From positions 98,944,701 through 99,008,700 of the forward strand of contig CM036159.1 of assembly GCA_020631735.1 (NCBI GenBank): a DNA stretch of 64,000 bases, given 5' to 3'. This document shows positions 1 through 11,553 of this stretch, one piece after another. Numbering within the stretch: the first letter of the stretch is position 1; each line of letters begins with the position of its first letter. The DNA comes from Saccharum officinarum (taxonomy: Eukaryota; Streptophyta; Magnoliopsida; Poales; Poaceae). The notes under the pieces were generated by a model. It ran no database searches and was not told where the DNA came from. It was given only the letters and a program-made list of their open reading frames with translations. Made by a program: the position numbers and the translations under genes.

Positions 1-369
1 ACACCCAAAACTTAGCTCACGTATGTTGATATAATAGCAGCAGGGTTCTTTCATCTTCATGCTCGCATGCGCATGTATGAGACGAGGTGCTCGCACATCC
101 TGCAGGCGAAGTACGATTCGTTGATTTGAGCTCCGTCAATACTACAAGCGTCGATGCGGTGTACTCGTAGGTGAAACTTTTATGTGGAGGCGATCAGGCA
201 AAGACTCGACGAGCCAGCAAGGCACAAGCGCACAACCATCCACAAGTTGGTTGCAAGAGAGTGATGAAGCGAAAGTGTTGAAACTGAGAAGTGCGGCAAT
301 CCTTGCCCTAAGGTAAAAGGGAAAAACCTCCATGGATGACATAGGTTTTTTTTTTTCATTTTTTTAAGT
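1..369. other. Unassigned sequence at window edge
   Basis: I see no gene here. The open frames are short and without recognisable domains. It may be host DNA or the outer part of the LTR of the decayed gypsy element that follows, but I cannot place a boundary. Confidence 0.4.
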
Positions 370-679
370 TAGGCGCCGACGTGGCTAAGTGGCACCCAGA
401 TCAGGTAGATGGCGCCTAGATTAGATGGGCTAATAGCCCAGTTATCCTTGTGCTTTATTATTTGTTATTTTCCTCAAATAGGATATTTATTTCTTAAAAT
501 GGGGACTATTAGCGGGCAGAAGCAACAGATTAGTTGTCGGCTTTCCCTAGGAGCCCTAGCCGCCCCCTTCTCCTGTGTTGTGACCCATTACGACGCCCAC
601 ATGTCGCTGCCGCTTCATCCTCCGCTCTTCCATCCCTACAATCTCTGCAGGAACTCCGGTAGGACTCCTAGTCCTATCA
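370..679 (+). repeat. Probable 5' LTR remnant of decayed Ty3/gypsy element
   Basis: The stretch directly precedes a primer-binding-site-like sequence at 683-693 and a gag start at 694, which is where a 5' LTR should end. It ends near a CA dinucleotide at 678-679. The left boundary is a guess because the matching 3' LTR is not in the window. Confidence 0.35.
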
Positions 680-682
680 ATC

Positions 683-693
683 TGGTATCAGAG
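683..693 (+). other. Primer binding site (initiator Met tRNA type)
   Basis: TGGTATCAGAG matches the usual plant retrotransposon primer site complementary to the 3' end of initiator tRNA-Met. It sits immediately before the gag ATG at 694. Confidence 0.55.
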
Positions 694-2650
694 ATGTCAA
701 GTGCTCCTCCCACCACCACCCTACCGCCGCCTGCCACCACCTCTGCGCTGCCGACTACCACTTCTGCGCTGCCTATCACCTCGACACCGGCAGCGCCTTC
801 GTCGTTGATGCAGGACCCTTTGGTCAAGGCGATCGTCGACCTTGCTCGCTCTATCGCCGACATCTACACTCGCCTCGCCAGCATGGAGACACAGAGGCAG
901 CCAACACCATCGGCCACGGCCTCCCTGTCGTCGGTTTTCCCTTACGGGATGCTGGGATACGGAACGACGACACCGTCGTTCTAGGGCGTGCAGGCGACCG
1001 GTTCCAATCCAACAGCTGTCGTTCCAGGGCGTGCAGGCGACCGCCCTAATTCCATCCATCAGCTAGGAATGCCGCCTTCCCTCTCGTCGATTCCGTCCTA
1101 CGTCATGGCTTCGACGCGGGGTCGGTGTTCACCTCGGTGGGCACTCAACACTTCACGACCACGACGGTCGCCCCGGTGGCCACCACTAGCGCTGCGCCCC
1201 AACTTGATGGTCCGAGCCACTAGTACCAGCACACCAACAGGGTCTTATACGGGGGCATGGAGGGCCCTCTCCTCTACGGTGGCAGCTCGCCGTACTTGTA
1301 TGGTGCTGTCCCAACTAGCGCGTCGCCATACCTGGGCGGCGTTCCCGAATAGCCCGTTCTAGGAGTCAGCTAGGGCATGGCTCCTTCGCACTTCTACAAG
1401 CTGGAGTTCACAACGTACGATGGCACCGAGGATCCCCTGAGCTGGCTCAACCACTGTGAGCAGTTCTTTCGCGGCTAGCGCACCCTGGCCTCGGATCGCA
1501 TTTGGCTTGCGTCTTACCATTTGCTTGGCGCAACACAGACTTGGTACTATGCCCTCGAGCAGGATGAGGGCATGCCTACCTAGGACAGCTTCAAGGAGCT
1601 CTGCAACCTCCGCTTCGAGCCGACGGTTCGTGGAACCCGCCTGTCCGAGCTTGCCCAGTTGCTATTCCTATCGACGGTCTAGGACTACTCTGACCACTTC
1701 AATGCGGTGTTGTGCCATGCCCATAATCTGTCCGTCCCCCAGAAGGTGAAACTCTTTGTGGGTGGCTTACCTGAGCACATCAAGGTTGACGTGGAGCTAT
1801 GCGAACCTTAGGTTCTGTAGACAGCCATGCACGTCGCGTGTGCCTTTGAGCGTCGCGCCGCGGCTGTGACGCCGGCTCCACCTCAGCGTGCCGGCCAGTT
1901 CTCCCAGTGACCGGGCCTGCCGGTGCCCTCTCGTCCAGTCGCTGCAAGGGCTGCCCCTTGAGCCGTGGCTACTGGAGCCATGCTTGCACTGCCTACGCCG
2001 GTTTCAGCAGCACCTGCTCAGCCGTTTCGTCGCTTTTCGCCGACCGAACAATTAGAGGCGTCGACGTCAAGGGCTCTGCTACAATTGTGATGAGCCCTAT
2101 GTTCATGGATATCAATGCCAGCAGCTCTTCTACCTCGACGACGACGTTCCTGCAGAGGTGGTCGCTATCGCTGCCTTTACTGAGGAGGCAGCCGACACAG
2201 TGGCGCCTGTGGAGGTTGCTGTCCCGCTGGCAGTCTCCCTTTATGCCATCGCAGGCATCCGGACGGAGAACGCCATGCACCCCCATGTCTACGTCCATTG
2301 GCCACCGCCTCCTAGTGCTTCTCGACTCTTGTTTCATGCAAAATTTCATCGATGCCGATCTCATGCGCCGACTCCGCCTGTCCATAGCACCACACCCCAC
2401 CATGAGGATCCTGGTGGCCAACAGGGACCACATTCCTTGCGAAGAGGTCGCCCGTGATGTGGCGCTAGCCATCGGCACTGCGGAGTTCACCATCAGCTGC
2501 TTCGGCATTGACCTAAGCGGCTTCGACGACATCCTTGGCGTCGACTTCCTCTGTATGTTTGGTCCCATCCTCTAGGACTTTGAAGACCTGTGCATGGCCT
2601 TCACACGGGGCTCTCGGCGCATCTTGTGGAAAGGCCTCGGCTCCCCCCGT
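694..2650 (+). pseudogene. Decayed Ty3/gypsy gag-protease remnant
   Basis: The gag reading starts at 694 with a Pro/Thr/Ser-rich N-terminus (frame open to 984). After frameshifts it continues from about 1350 to 1910 as a retrotransposon gag domain with the motifs YDGTEDPLSWL and LFVGGLPEHIKVDVEL. The frame at 1350-1910 holds stops at 1371, 1476, 1581, 1680, 1809 and 1818 (all TAG) and a TGA at 1908. From about 2330 to 2645 another frame encodes the retropepsin end region (ILGVDFL, CMAFTRGSRRILWKGLG), with a TAG at 2573. The reading stops abruptly at 2650, where the LTR of the next element begins, so reverse transcriptase and integrase are absent. It cannot encode a functional protein. The family assignment to Ty3/gypsy is firm and the clade is not. 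Confidence 0.8.
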
Positions 2651-4245
2651 TGAAAGCATCTAGGCCCCGGTGTTGGTTTCGGCAATTGATGACAACACAT
2701 TATTACCATGACTAACGTGTGTTTTGTAGAAACGTTGGCAAGTTAGATCATGGAGGTGATAACTGCTTTGGGCAATATGGTATTCATGTCCCTTGATGGA
2801 AATCGTTTCGGTTTTCAAAGGATCAACGACAAGATTAAGGACGGTTAGTTCCGGATGTCAAGGTGTTGAATTGTATCTGGAATAGTCGTTAGGATCTTTG
2901 TTTCTTCCTTTGACCATACTATAAATGGGTCATGAGCGAGTAGCTTGACCTAGGTGAGTCTTCTATTTAGGTATGGTGCACACTTGTCAAACTTAGCACT
3001 AGGTAGCTCTAGAAAAGCTCAGAGTTCAGTTGGAAGCAACTTGGGTCAAGTTGCGACGCGTTTAGAAGACGTTTGAGCAGTTTACCTATGACCGGACGCG
3101 GTTCTGGTCATGACCGGACGTGTCCGGTCAGTACTAACATGACAGTGCGGGTTTAACTGATCGACCGGACGCGGTCCTTGAGAGGACCGGACACGGTGGT
3201 CAGTCTGACACGTGTTCCAGAGGGTAAACAATGTAATCAAACGCGACTGTGAAGTGATCGGCGCGTCCGGTCACGTTCCAGTAAGGTCCCGAGCTGACCT
3301 GACGCGTCCGGTCAGCTATGATCGGACGCGGTCTTGCGTCAGGTCATTTTCCAGTAAAGCTCTTGCATGATCGGACGCGTCCGGTCATCTCTGATCGGCG
3401 CGTCTGGTCATTCAGCGTAACTCTCGGTTTCCGACCGTTACACTTGACCGGCGCGTCCGGTCATGTCGACCGGCACGTCCGGTCAGTGCGCGTTTTGCTG
3501 ATTCGACAGATAACGATTGGATTTGTCTGAGGGGTGTATAAATACATCCCCTCCACCTCTTTAGAGATCTCTTGCTCATTTGTTCAGCTGAGAAACACCT
3601 TTAAAGTGCAAGGGAGTGCAAGAGCCCTAGTGAGGATAGAGATTTGCGAATCAAAGTTTGAGAATCCTCTCTAGTGACAAGAGTATAGCAAGTGTGCATC
3701 CATCTTCTCATTAGGCTTGTTGTGGTCAAGTGAGAGTTCTAGCTTGTTACTCTTGGTGATCGCCATCACCTAGACGGTTTGGTGGTGATTGAGAGTTTGG
3801 TGATCATCCGACGAGATTGTGGGTGACCCAACTCAAGTTGTGAGCGGTTTTGGGTGATTCGCCGCGACGGAGTGTCGAAGAATCAACCCATAGAGAGCAC
3901 TTAATCCTTGCGCGGATCAAGAGGGAGCTACACCCTTGCGCGGGTGCTCCAACGAGGACTAGTGGGGAGTGGCGACTCTCCGATACCTCGACAAAACATC
4001 GCCGTGTTCCTAACCCTTACTTTCAAGCATTTACTTTCGTGCATTACTTTCATTGCTTGTTTACCTTCCTAGAATTGCCATGCTAGTCTAGGATTGGAAC
4101 TTAGGGTGCAAAACTTTTATCGGTAGAATCACAAGGAACACTTGTAGGCACTAGAGGTGAAGTTTGGCTTGTAGGATTTAATTCTTGCAATTAATTTTTA
4201 GAAAAGCCCAATTCACCCCCCCTCTTGGGCATCTTGATCCTTTCA
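2651..4245 (+). repeat. 5' LTR of Sirevirus-like element
   Basis: This LTR runs from TGAAAGC to TTTCA just before the primer binding site, about 1595 bp with TG...CA ends. It contains many GC-rich palindromes of the GACCGGACGCGTCCGGTC type between about 3090 and 3490, then a TATA box at 3537. Its copy at 14379 carries many small deletions relative to it. Confidence 0.9.
3537..3544 (+). promoter_or_regulatory. LTR TATA box
   Basis: TATAAATA lies directly after the cluster of GC-rich palindromes and is conserved in the 3' LTR at 15257-15264. This is the expected position for the retroelement promoter, with transcription likely starting 25-35 bp downstream. Confidence 0.65.
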
Positions 4246-4247
4246 AT

Positions 4248-4259
4248 TGGTATCGGAGC
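4248..4259 (+). other. Primer binding site of Sirevirus-like element
   Basis: TGGTATCGGAGC differs by one base from the standard TGGTATCAGAGC complement of initiator tRNA-Met. It starts two bases after the LTR end at 4245. Confidence 0.85.
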
Positions 4260-4298
4260 CGTGTTGCTCTTTATTTAGGCTTCACCGCCTAGAGCAAG

Positions 4299-6638
4299 AT
4301 GTCTAATGGGGAAGGACCACCTCCCACTTTTGAAGGAGACGATTTTCCATATTGGAAAATTCGTATGGAGGCGTACCTCGAAGCCATAGATGTTGGGTGC
4401 CTTAGAGCCGCAACCGAAGGGCTTCCTCCTATAAGGGATCCCGCCAACCCAAGTGGTGACGAGGAGAAGTATGACCGGTGGAATGCAAAGGCAAAGAATG
4501 CACTCTACCGGGGCTTAGGCAAAGATATCTTCAATCGTGTGCGTAATGCCAAAAACGCTCATAAATTATGGGAAAATCTTTGTGCTCTCCATGAGGGAAC
4601 TAAGAGTGAGCGTGAGGAACGCTATCACATTGCTTTAAAGAAGATCAATTCTTTTGAGATGCTTCCCAAAGAAAGTGCTAATGAGATGTACACTCGTTTG
4701 AATGTTCTTGTAGAAGATCTCAATGCTCTTGGACTCACTCAAATGAGTCAATCGGATGTTGCAAGGAGGATCTTGAGTGTTCTTCCCGTTGAGAAGTATG
4801 GACACATTATCACCGTACTTCACCAAAGCGATCTCTCTGCCGCAACACCGACACAAGTATTGGGAAAGATCAACGCACATGAGATGTACATGCACATCAC
4901 TCTGGAAGAGGGCTCATCATCTTCCAAGAAGAAAGACTTGGCCTTCAAAGCTAGCCATGAAAAGAAAAAGAAGAAGTGCCAAGCCATGATGGTGCAAGAA
5001 AGCTCAAGTGAAAGTGATATTGATGATGCATCACTTGCACTCATGGTAAGGAAGACCACCAAGATGCTAAAGAAGCTCAACAAGAGTGGCATCAAGTTCG
5101 ATGGCAAGAAGAAGAAATTCTTCACAAGTAGCAAAAGGAAGCCAATATCCGAAATGGATTGCTTCAATTGTGGTGAACTTGGCCACCTAGCTCATCAATG
5201 CCCGAAGCCTCCAAAAGACAAGTACAAGAATAAGTACAAGGGCAAAAAAGATGATTCAAGTGATGAAGAAGATGAGAAAAGAAAGAACAAGCCATACAAA
5301 AAGAAAGATGGCAAGAAAAGAGAGTTCTACAAGAAGAAGAAGGGAGGCAAAGCTTATATTGTTGGTGATTGGCTCACCGACATTGAATCATCATGTGAGT
5401 CCTCCAGCGATGAAAGTGACAATGAAAAAGAGAAGATCGCCGCACTTGTGATTGGGCCATCATCATCTTCGTCGACATCTTCATCACCACCTTCACCGCC
5501 ACCTTCACCATCATCTTCCACTACTCATCTATGCCTTATGGCTAAGGGTGATCGAAAGGTACAAAATAGTGACAGTGATGACGATGATAGTGATAGTGAT
5601 GATGAATATGACGCACCTTCTTATGATGAACTAGTAAAATTGTTGAATAAATACTCTAAAATTATAAGAAGAACTAGAAATGAAAATGATGAGCTTCAAC
5701 ATGAAAATGAATCACTCTCATCTAAGCTTGAGAATGCACATAAGACTAGTGATGAACTCAAAGATCAAAATGAAACTATGTCTTCTTCTCTTAAGGAGCT
5801 CAAAACTTCTAACAAGGAGCTTAGAGATAAACATGATAAAATTAAGAAGAAGCATGGTGAACTCATCACTAGGCTAAACTTGCTAAAAGATGAATATACC
5901 ATATTGAAAATCAATTATGATACTCTTATTGTTGCTAATGAGCTTGCCCTTGAGACACATGATGCTACTAACTAAGTTGTTAAGATTGATATAGCTACAT
6001 CATGTGATGATTTGATTGTTGAGAACTTTGAGCAAGGCTCTAGCGGCAAAGGCAAGAGTGTGGTTGAGTCCGACAACTATGATGAGTATGTCAAGCTCAA
6101 GAGTGAAAATGAGATACTTAAGGATGAAAACAAGAAGTTGATGGCTCTTGAAAAGCAAGCTTCAAATGAGTCACTTATTGAAGAAAACAAGAAGCTCAAG
6201 CAAGAAAAAGAGCATCTCAAGACCGGCCTAAGTAAGTTCACAAGAGGCCAACATTTGCAAAGTGAGCTACTTATGAACACCGTCATGAAGATGGATAGGA
6301 GTGGCATTGGTTACTTGGCAAATCAAGAGAAGAAGGTTAAAGCTCAACAACAACAAAGCAAGTCAAAGCCCAAGCCAAAAAGATATGTTGATTGTGGACA
6401 AGAAGGCCATTTTGCTCATGAGTGCAAAACCCCACCACCACAACCCTTGCCCAAGCATGCTAGACCCTTTGCCTTTAATGCTCATTACATGCTTAGAAAG
6501 GACTCAAGTAGAAAGATAAAAGTCATATTCTTAGGTCCCCCTAACAAGAATAGGCCTAAGAAAATATGGGTTGCAAAGTCACTAGTTGAGAAAGTTAAGG
6601 GTCCCTCTCAAGTTTGGGTCCCTAAACAAAAGGCTTGA
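4299..6638 (+). pseudogene. gag: Sirevirus-like gag, interrupted by one stop
   Basis: The first block (4299-5975, 558 codons) is open from ATG. It carries the copia gag region (PYWKIRMEAYLEA near residue 20), a CCHC zinc knuckle CFNCGELGHLAHQC at about residue 288, Lys-rich and Ser-rich linkers and a long coiled coil. A TAA at 5973-5975 ends it. The same frame then continues open to 6638 with more coiled coil and a second knuckle-like motif near 6384. In that second motif the first cysteine position reads Tyr (YVDCGQEGHFAHEC), so it is probably unable to hold zinc. In the family, gag forms the particle and binds RNA. Unbroken length would be about 780 residues, typical of the large Sirevirus gag. 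Either a single nonsense change split it, or the second half is unused. Confidence 0.85.
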
Positions 6639-6652
6639 TCTCTTGTGTGTAG

Positions 6653-9600
6653 GTGAACTACAAGACCGGTGGATCTCATTGGGTGATTGATAGTGGTTGC
6701 ACACAACATATGACCGGTGATCCTCGTATGTTCACTTCATTTGAAGAGAATGAGGTATGTCAAGACAAGATCACATTTGGGGACAATTCAAAGAGCAAAG
6801 TCAAGGGTATAGGCAAGATTGCAATATCAAATGATCACTCTCTCTCAAATGTGCTCTATGTTGCTTCATTGAGTTTCAACTTACTATCCGTTGGGCAACT
6901 TTATGACCTTGGCTACAATGCTTGTTTAGTCCAAATGAAGTGGTTGTTACAAAGATAGATGACAAGCAAGTGATTTTCAAGGGCTTTAGATACAATAATC
7001 TCTATCTTATTAACTTCACCTCTGAAGATGCAAACTTGATGACATGTTTATTCACCAAAACTACACTTGGATGGCTTTGGCATATGAGGCTTGCTCATGT
7101 TAGAATGAACACTCTCAACAAGCTATTGAAGAAAGAGTTAGTGAGAGGCTTGAAGGATGTAAAGTTTGAGAAGGAAAAACCTTGTAGTGCATGTCAAGCC
7201 GGCAAACAAGTTGCAAACACTCATCCAACCAAAGCCTACATGTCAACATCAAGAGTACTAGAACTTCTACACATGGATTTGTTTGGTCCTACAACTTATA
7301 AGAGCTTGGGTGGAAATCTCTATTGCCTAGTGATTGTGGATGACTACTCAAGATACACTTGGACTTTCTTTCTTCATGACAAATCTGAAGTGGCAAATTG
7401 CTTCAAGAAGTTTGCAAAGAGAGCTCAAAATGAATTTAAAGTCAAGATAAAGAAAATTAGAAGTGATAATGGCAAAGAGTTTGACAACACCAACATTGAA
7501 GCTTATTGTGATGAAATTGGAATCAAGCATGAAGTTTCATCAACCTACACTCCTCAACAAAATGGTGTAGTTGAGAGAAAAAAATCGGACCTTGATCACT
7601 CTTGCAAGAACAATGCTAGATGAGTACAACACACCAGAGAAATTGTGGGCCGAGGCAATCAACACCGCATGCTATGCTTCAAATCGCCTCTTCCTACAAA
7701 AGTTCCTTTGCAAGACTCCTTATGAGTTGCTAAATGGGAAGAAGCCGGACGTCTCATTCTTCCGGGTGTTTGGTTGCAAATGCTACATCTACAAGAAGCG
7801 TCAACACCTAGGGAAGTTCCAAAGACGTTGTGATATTGGTTTTCTTGTTGGTTACTCATCAAAGTCCAAAGCATATAGAGTATTTAACCATGCCACCGGT
7901 TTGGTTGAAGAAACATATGATGTGGAATTTGATGAATCTAACGGCTCCCAAGGAGCAATTGAGAATTGTGATGATGTAGGTGATGAACCATTGAGAGAGG
8001 CCATGAAGAACATGCCGGTGGGAGACATCAAGCCTAAAGATGATGAAGACGATGTACAAATTGTCAATCCACCATCTTCATCATATGTGCCTCAAGATGA
8101 TGACAAGAATGAGAGAGTTAAAAATGAAGATACTCATGTCTCTTATCAACAAGCCGAGACACAAGCACAAGATGTTGATGCTCCCCATCCTACTCCTCAA
8201 ATGGTTGATCGAAGAAACTCACCCCTACTTCAAGCACATCCACAAGATCTCATCATAGAGAGTCCTACAAAGGGTGTAATGACTCGATCTCAAAAGTTTA
8301 CTTCTTTTGTTGAACATCACCCTTTTGTCTCTTGTCTTGAACCTAAGAATGTAGAAGAAGCTCTTCAAGATCTGGATTGGGTGAATGCCATGCATGAAGA
8401 ATTAAACAACTTCGCCCGCAATCAAGTTTGGACACTTGAAGAGCATCCAAAAGGTGCAAGAGTCATTGGAACCAAGTGGGTGTTCCGCAACAAGCAAGAT
8501 GATCAAGGCATAGTAGTAAGAAACAAGGCAAGACTAGTAGCAAAAGGGTTCTCTCAAGTTGAAGGTCTTGATTTTGGAGAGACTTTTGCACCCGTTGAAA
8601 GACTTGAAGCCATTCGTATCCTTCTTGCATATGCATCACATCATGAAATGAAATTATATCAAATGGATGTGAAAAGTACATTTTTAAATGGCTTCATAAA
8701 TGAACTAGTCTATGTTGAACAACCTCCCGGGTTTGAAGATCCTAGATATCCTAATCATGTTTATAGGTTGTCCAAGGCACTATATGAGCTTAAGCAAGCC
8801 CCTAGAGCGTGGTATGAGCGTCTCCGGGACTTCCTCATTGAGAAGGGCTTCACTATTGGGAAGGTTGACACCACACTATTCACCAAGAAGTTTAATGAAG
8901 AGATCTTCATTTGTCAAGTCTATGTTGATAATATTATCTTCGGGTCAACAAATGAAGATTATTGCAAAGAATTTGGTGAATTGATGTCAAAAGAGTTCGA
9001 GATGTCAATGATTGGTGAGCTAACATTCTTCCTTGGGTTTCAAGTCAAGCAAATGAGAGAAGAGATTTTTATCTCTCAAAAAAAGTATACCAAGGATCTT
9101 CTCAAAAGATTCAAGATGGAAGAATGCAAGCCAATCAAGACCCCAATGCCAACTAATGGACATCTCGACCTAGATGAGGGAGGTAAACCAATCGATCAAA
9201 CTCTTTACCGTTCTATGATTGGTAGCTTGTTGTACCTTACCGCATCTAGGCCCGATATCATGTTTAGTGTGTGCATGTGTGCCCGCTTTCAAGCGTGCCC
9301 TAAAGAACCTCACCTAAGTGCTATAAAAAGAATCCTAAGATATCTTAAGTATACCCCAAGCATCGGACTTTGGTACCCCAAAGGAGCTAGATTCCAACTA
9401 GTTGGCTACTCTGATTCGGATTATGCCGGTTGTAAAATTGATAGAAAAAGCACATCCGGAGGATGCCATTTGCTTGGGAGATCCTTAGTATCTTGGTCAT
9501 CTAAAAAGCAAAATAGTGTGGCTTTGTCCACCGCCGAGGTGGAATACATTGCCGCGGGGGCTTGTTGTGCATAAATCTTATACATGAAATAAACCCTCCT

Positions 9601-9877
9601 AGACTATGGAGTTGTTCTTAAAAAGGTGCCGCTTTTATGTGACAATAAAAGTGCCATTAAAATTGCTAATAATCTGGTACAACACTCTCGCACCAAGCAC
9701 ATTGATATCCGCCACCACTTTCTAAGAGATCATATTGCTAAAAATGATATATCACTAGAAGGTGTAAGAAGTGAAAATCAATTAGCGGATATCTTCACTA
9801 AACCTTTAGATGAGGCTACCTTTTGTAGGTTGAGAAGTGAACTAAATGTGCTTGATTCTAGTAACTTTAAAAGATGA
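6653..9877 (+). pseudogene. pol: Sirevirus-like pol polyprotein, broken
   Basis: Domains follow copia order. Protease has WVIDSGCTQHMTG near 6680. The integrase zinc region (HMRLAH, then CSAC) lies near 7080-7190, and the integrase core carries its first Asp in MDLFGP, second in RSDNGKEF and Glu in QQNGVVER. Reverse transcriptase ([12 protein letters not shown]) lies around 8660-8960, and RNase H ([17 protein letters not shown]) reaches 9877. Breaks: a one-base loss near 6920 shifts the frame, a one-base gain in the A run at about 7577-7586 shifts it again, and TAA stops lie at 9572-9574 and 9590-9592. The reverse transcriptase active site reads YVDN instead of the family's YVDD at 8921-8932. 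The copy cannot be autonomous. Pol opens in a different frame, 15 bp after the gag stop, so in the ancestor it probably depended on frameshifting or another non-standard route. Confidence 0.9.
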
Positions 9878-11553
9878 GCTTGTGTTGTCCCTTGCATTGC
9901 ATTGTATTTTATGTCATGTTTAAATTTTCTGCAATGCATCTAGGACTTGTCTAACATGGTTGCGATAACCCTTCTTTGGAGGAGTGAAAAAGCCTAACCA
10001 TGGATCAAACTTGACAAGCAACCTAGCTTTCCTTTCTTGTTTTGCATTGCATATGCATGGTTGTTGCTTTGTCGTTTCTCTTCGGTTTAGCTTTGAGTAA
10101 CCTCTGTGTTCGTCCATGAATAGAGAGAGCATTTGAAGCTCCCAAGGGTTCATAAACTCTATTGCATGGCCATACGTTGCTCCTCGGGTGTTTATTGAAT
10201 ATTTTCTTAAAAATAATACTAGCCTAAGGCAAAATATTTTGAAAATTTTGAGGGTTTGAGTGAGGTCACTCATATCAGGTTTCAATTGGTGTTTATTTGA
10301 GTCTCTTTGAATTGGAACTTGATTGGGAGAAGTCGCGTTGAAAATCGGTTTGAAAAAGGGCGTTTTACAGCGACCGGACGCTGGACCGGACGCTGCATCA
10401 GACGCGGTTCAGCTTCACCACCGCGTCCAGTCTCGGCGTCCACCAGCGTGTCCGGTCTTTCCCGAAGTTTTTCTTCGGAATCTCTAACCGGACGCTGCAC
10501 CGGACGCGCCTCTGTCGACCACCGCGTCCGGTCCCGGTAACCACCACCGCGTCCGGTCATCCGTTCTAACTTTCCGGGCAATATCTGACCGAACGCTGTC
10601 AGTGTCCGATCGTGGATAATCGGACGCGTCCGGTCATTCCAGGAGCTTACTGGAATGTGACCGGACGTTGCCTCCACCGCGTCCGGTCATCACGCGAAAA
10701 GCGGATCTCATTCTTTTTAACCGTACGGTTGAATCTCGATCCACCTTCTTTTTCATCCGCCGCCGCCGTACTTGCCAAATCCTGAGCGCCGCCTGTTCGC
10801 CGAGCCGCCGCACCACCGTCGTCGTGAGCTCCTGCGCGCAGCCGCCTCCGCAGTCGCCACCGCAGTCGCGCCCACGCCTTCCTCGCTGCGCCCGCGCCCG
10901 CGCCTTGCCGCAGCGCCGCCGCGCAAACCGCCCGTGCTCCTGGAGCAGTCCCGCGCGCCAGCCCTAGCTCCACCCTCGTGCTCTTCCCCTGCCGCGCACG
11001 CGCCCACCTCCGAGGATCTCGCCCTCCGCTGCAAAAACCCTAACCCTAGCCACCCATTTCGTTTCGCCGAGACTTTTCACGAGTTTTCGTCTCCGCGATC
11101 GTCTCCGTCTCCGCGATCGTCTCTGTCTCTGCAAGGTGATGTCTTCTCCTTGGATTAGGGTTTACCGTCGATTTTCCGGTGAATTACTAATTCAATCGTC
11201 GATCTCTCGGTACATTAGGGTTTTGATCGCCGTCTCCAGATAACCCTAACGCGTCGAGATCATCTTCTGCTCATCGGATCATCGCTCGTCGAGGTAGCTA
11301 TCGCGGTCCCTTCATATCTTACCTTACATGCTTGCTCTTATTAGGATCTCACTTATCTTCTAGATAATATATGTTGCTTATAGTAGATCCATCTATTCTA
11401 TCATTTCAGTTTGTCCTGTCAGTGCTGAGTGTGTCAGGTGATCAGTTGTGAATCCGAGGCCAAGCCTACAGATATGGATTGAGGCCAAGGCTCACAAGTG
11501 TCAGTACATCATCTGCTACTTTCTAGTTTGTCTCAGTACAGCCGCTTGTTAGT
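9878..11553 (+). other. Spacer between pol and env-like gene with GC-rich palindromes and a leader-like segment
   Basis: No gene is supported. From about 10370 to 10700 there is a cluster of GACCGGACGC/GCGTCCGGTC motifs like those in the LTR. About 10740 to 11120 is very GC-rich, with Pro/Arg/Ala-type open frames in several frames, which is composition rather than coding. 11030-11300 looks like a plant 5' untranslated leader (several CCCTAACC and TTAGGGTTT motifs, TCTCCG repeats). It includes the donor-like AAGGTGATG at 11133. This may be the promoter or leader of the env-like gene. Confidence 0.5.

Noticed and set aside
10282..11158. Arg/Ala/Pro-rich frames before the env-like gene as a separate gene
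   Set aside because: Open frames overlap on both strands in a CpG-rich block. The sequence looks like regulatory or leader DNA.
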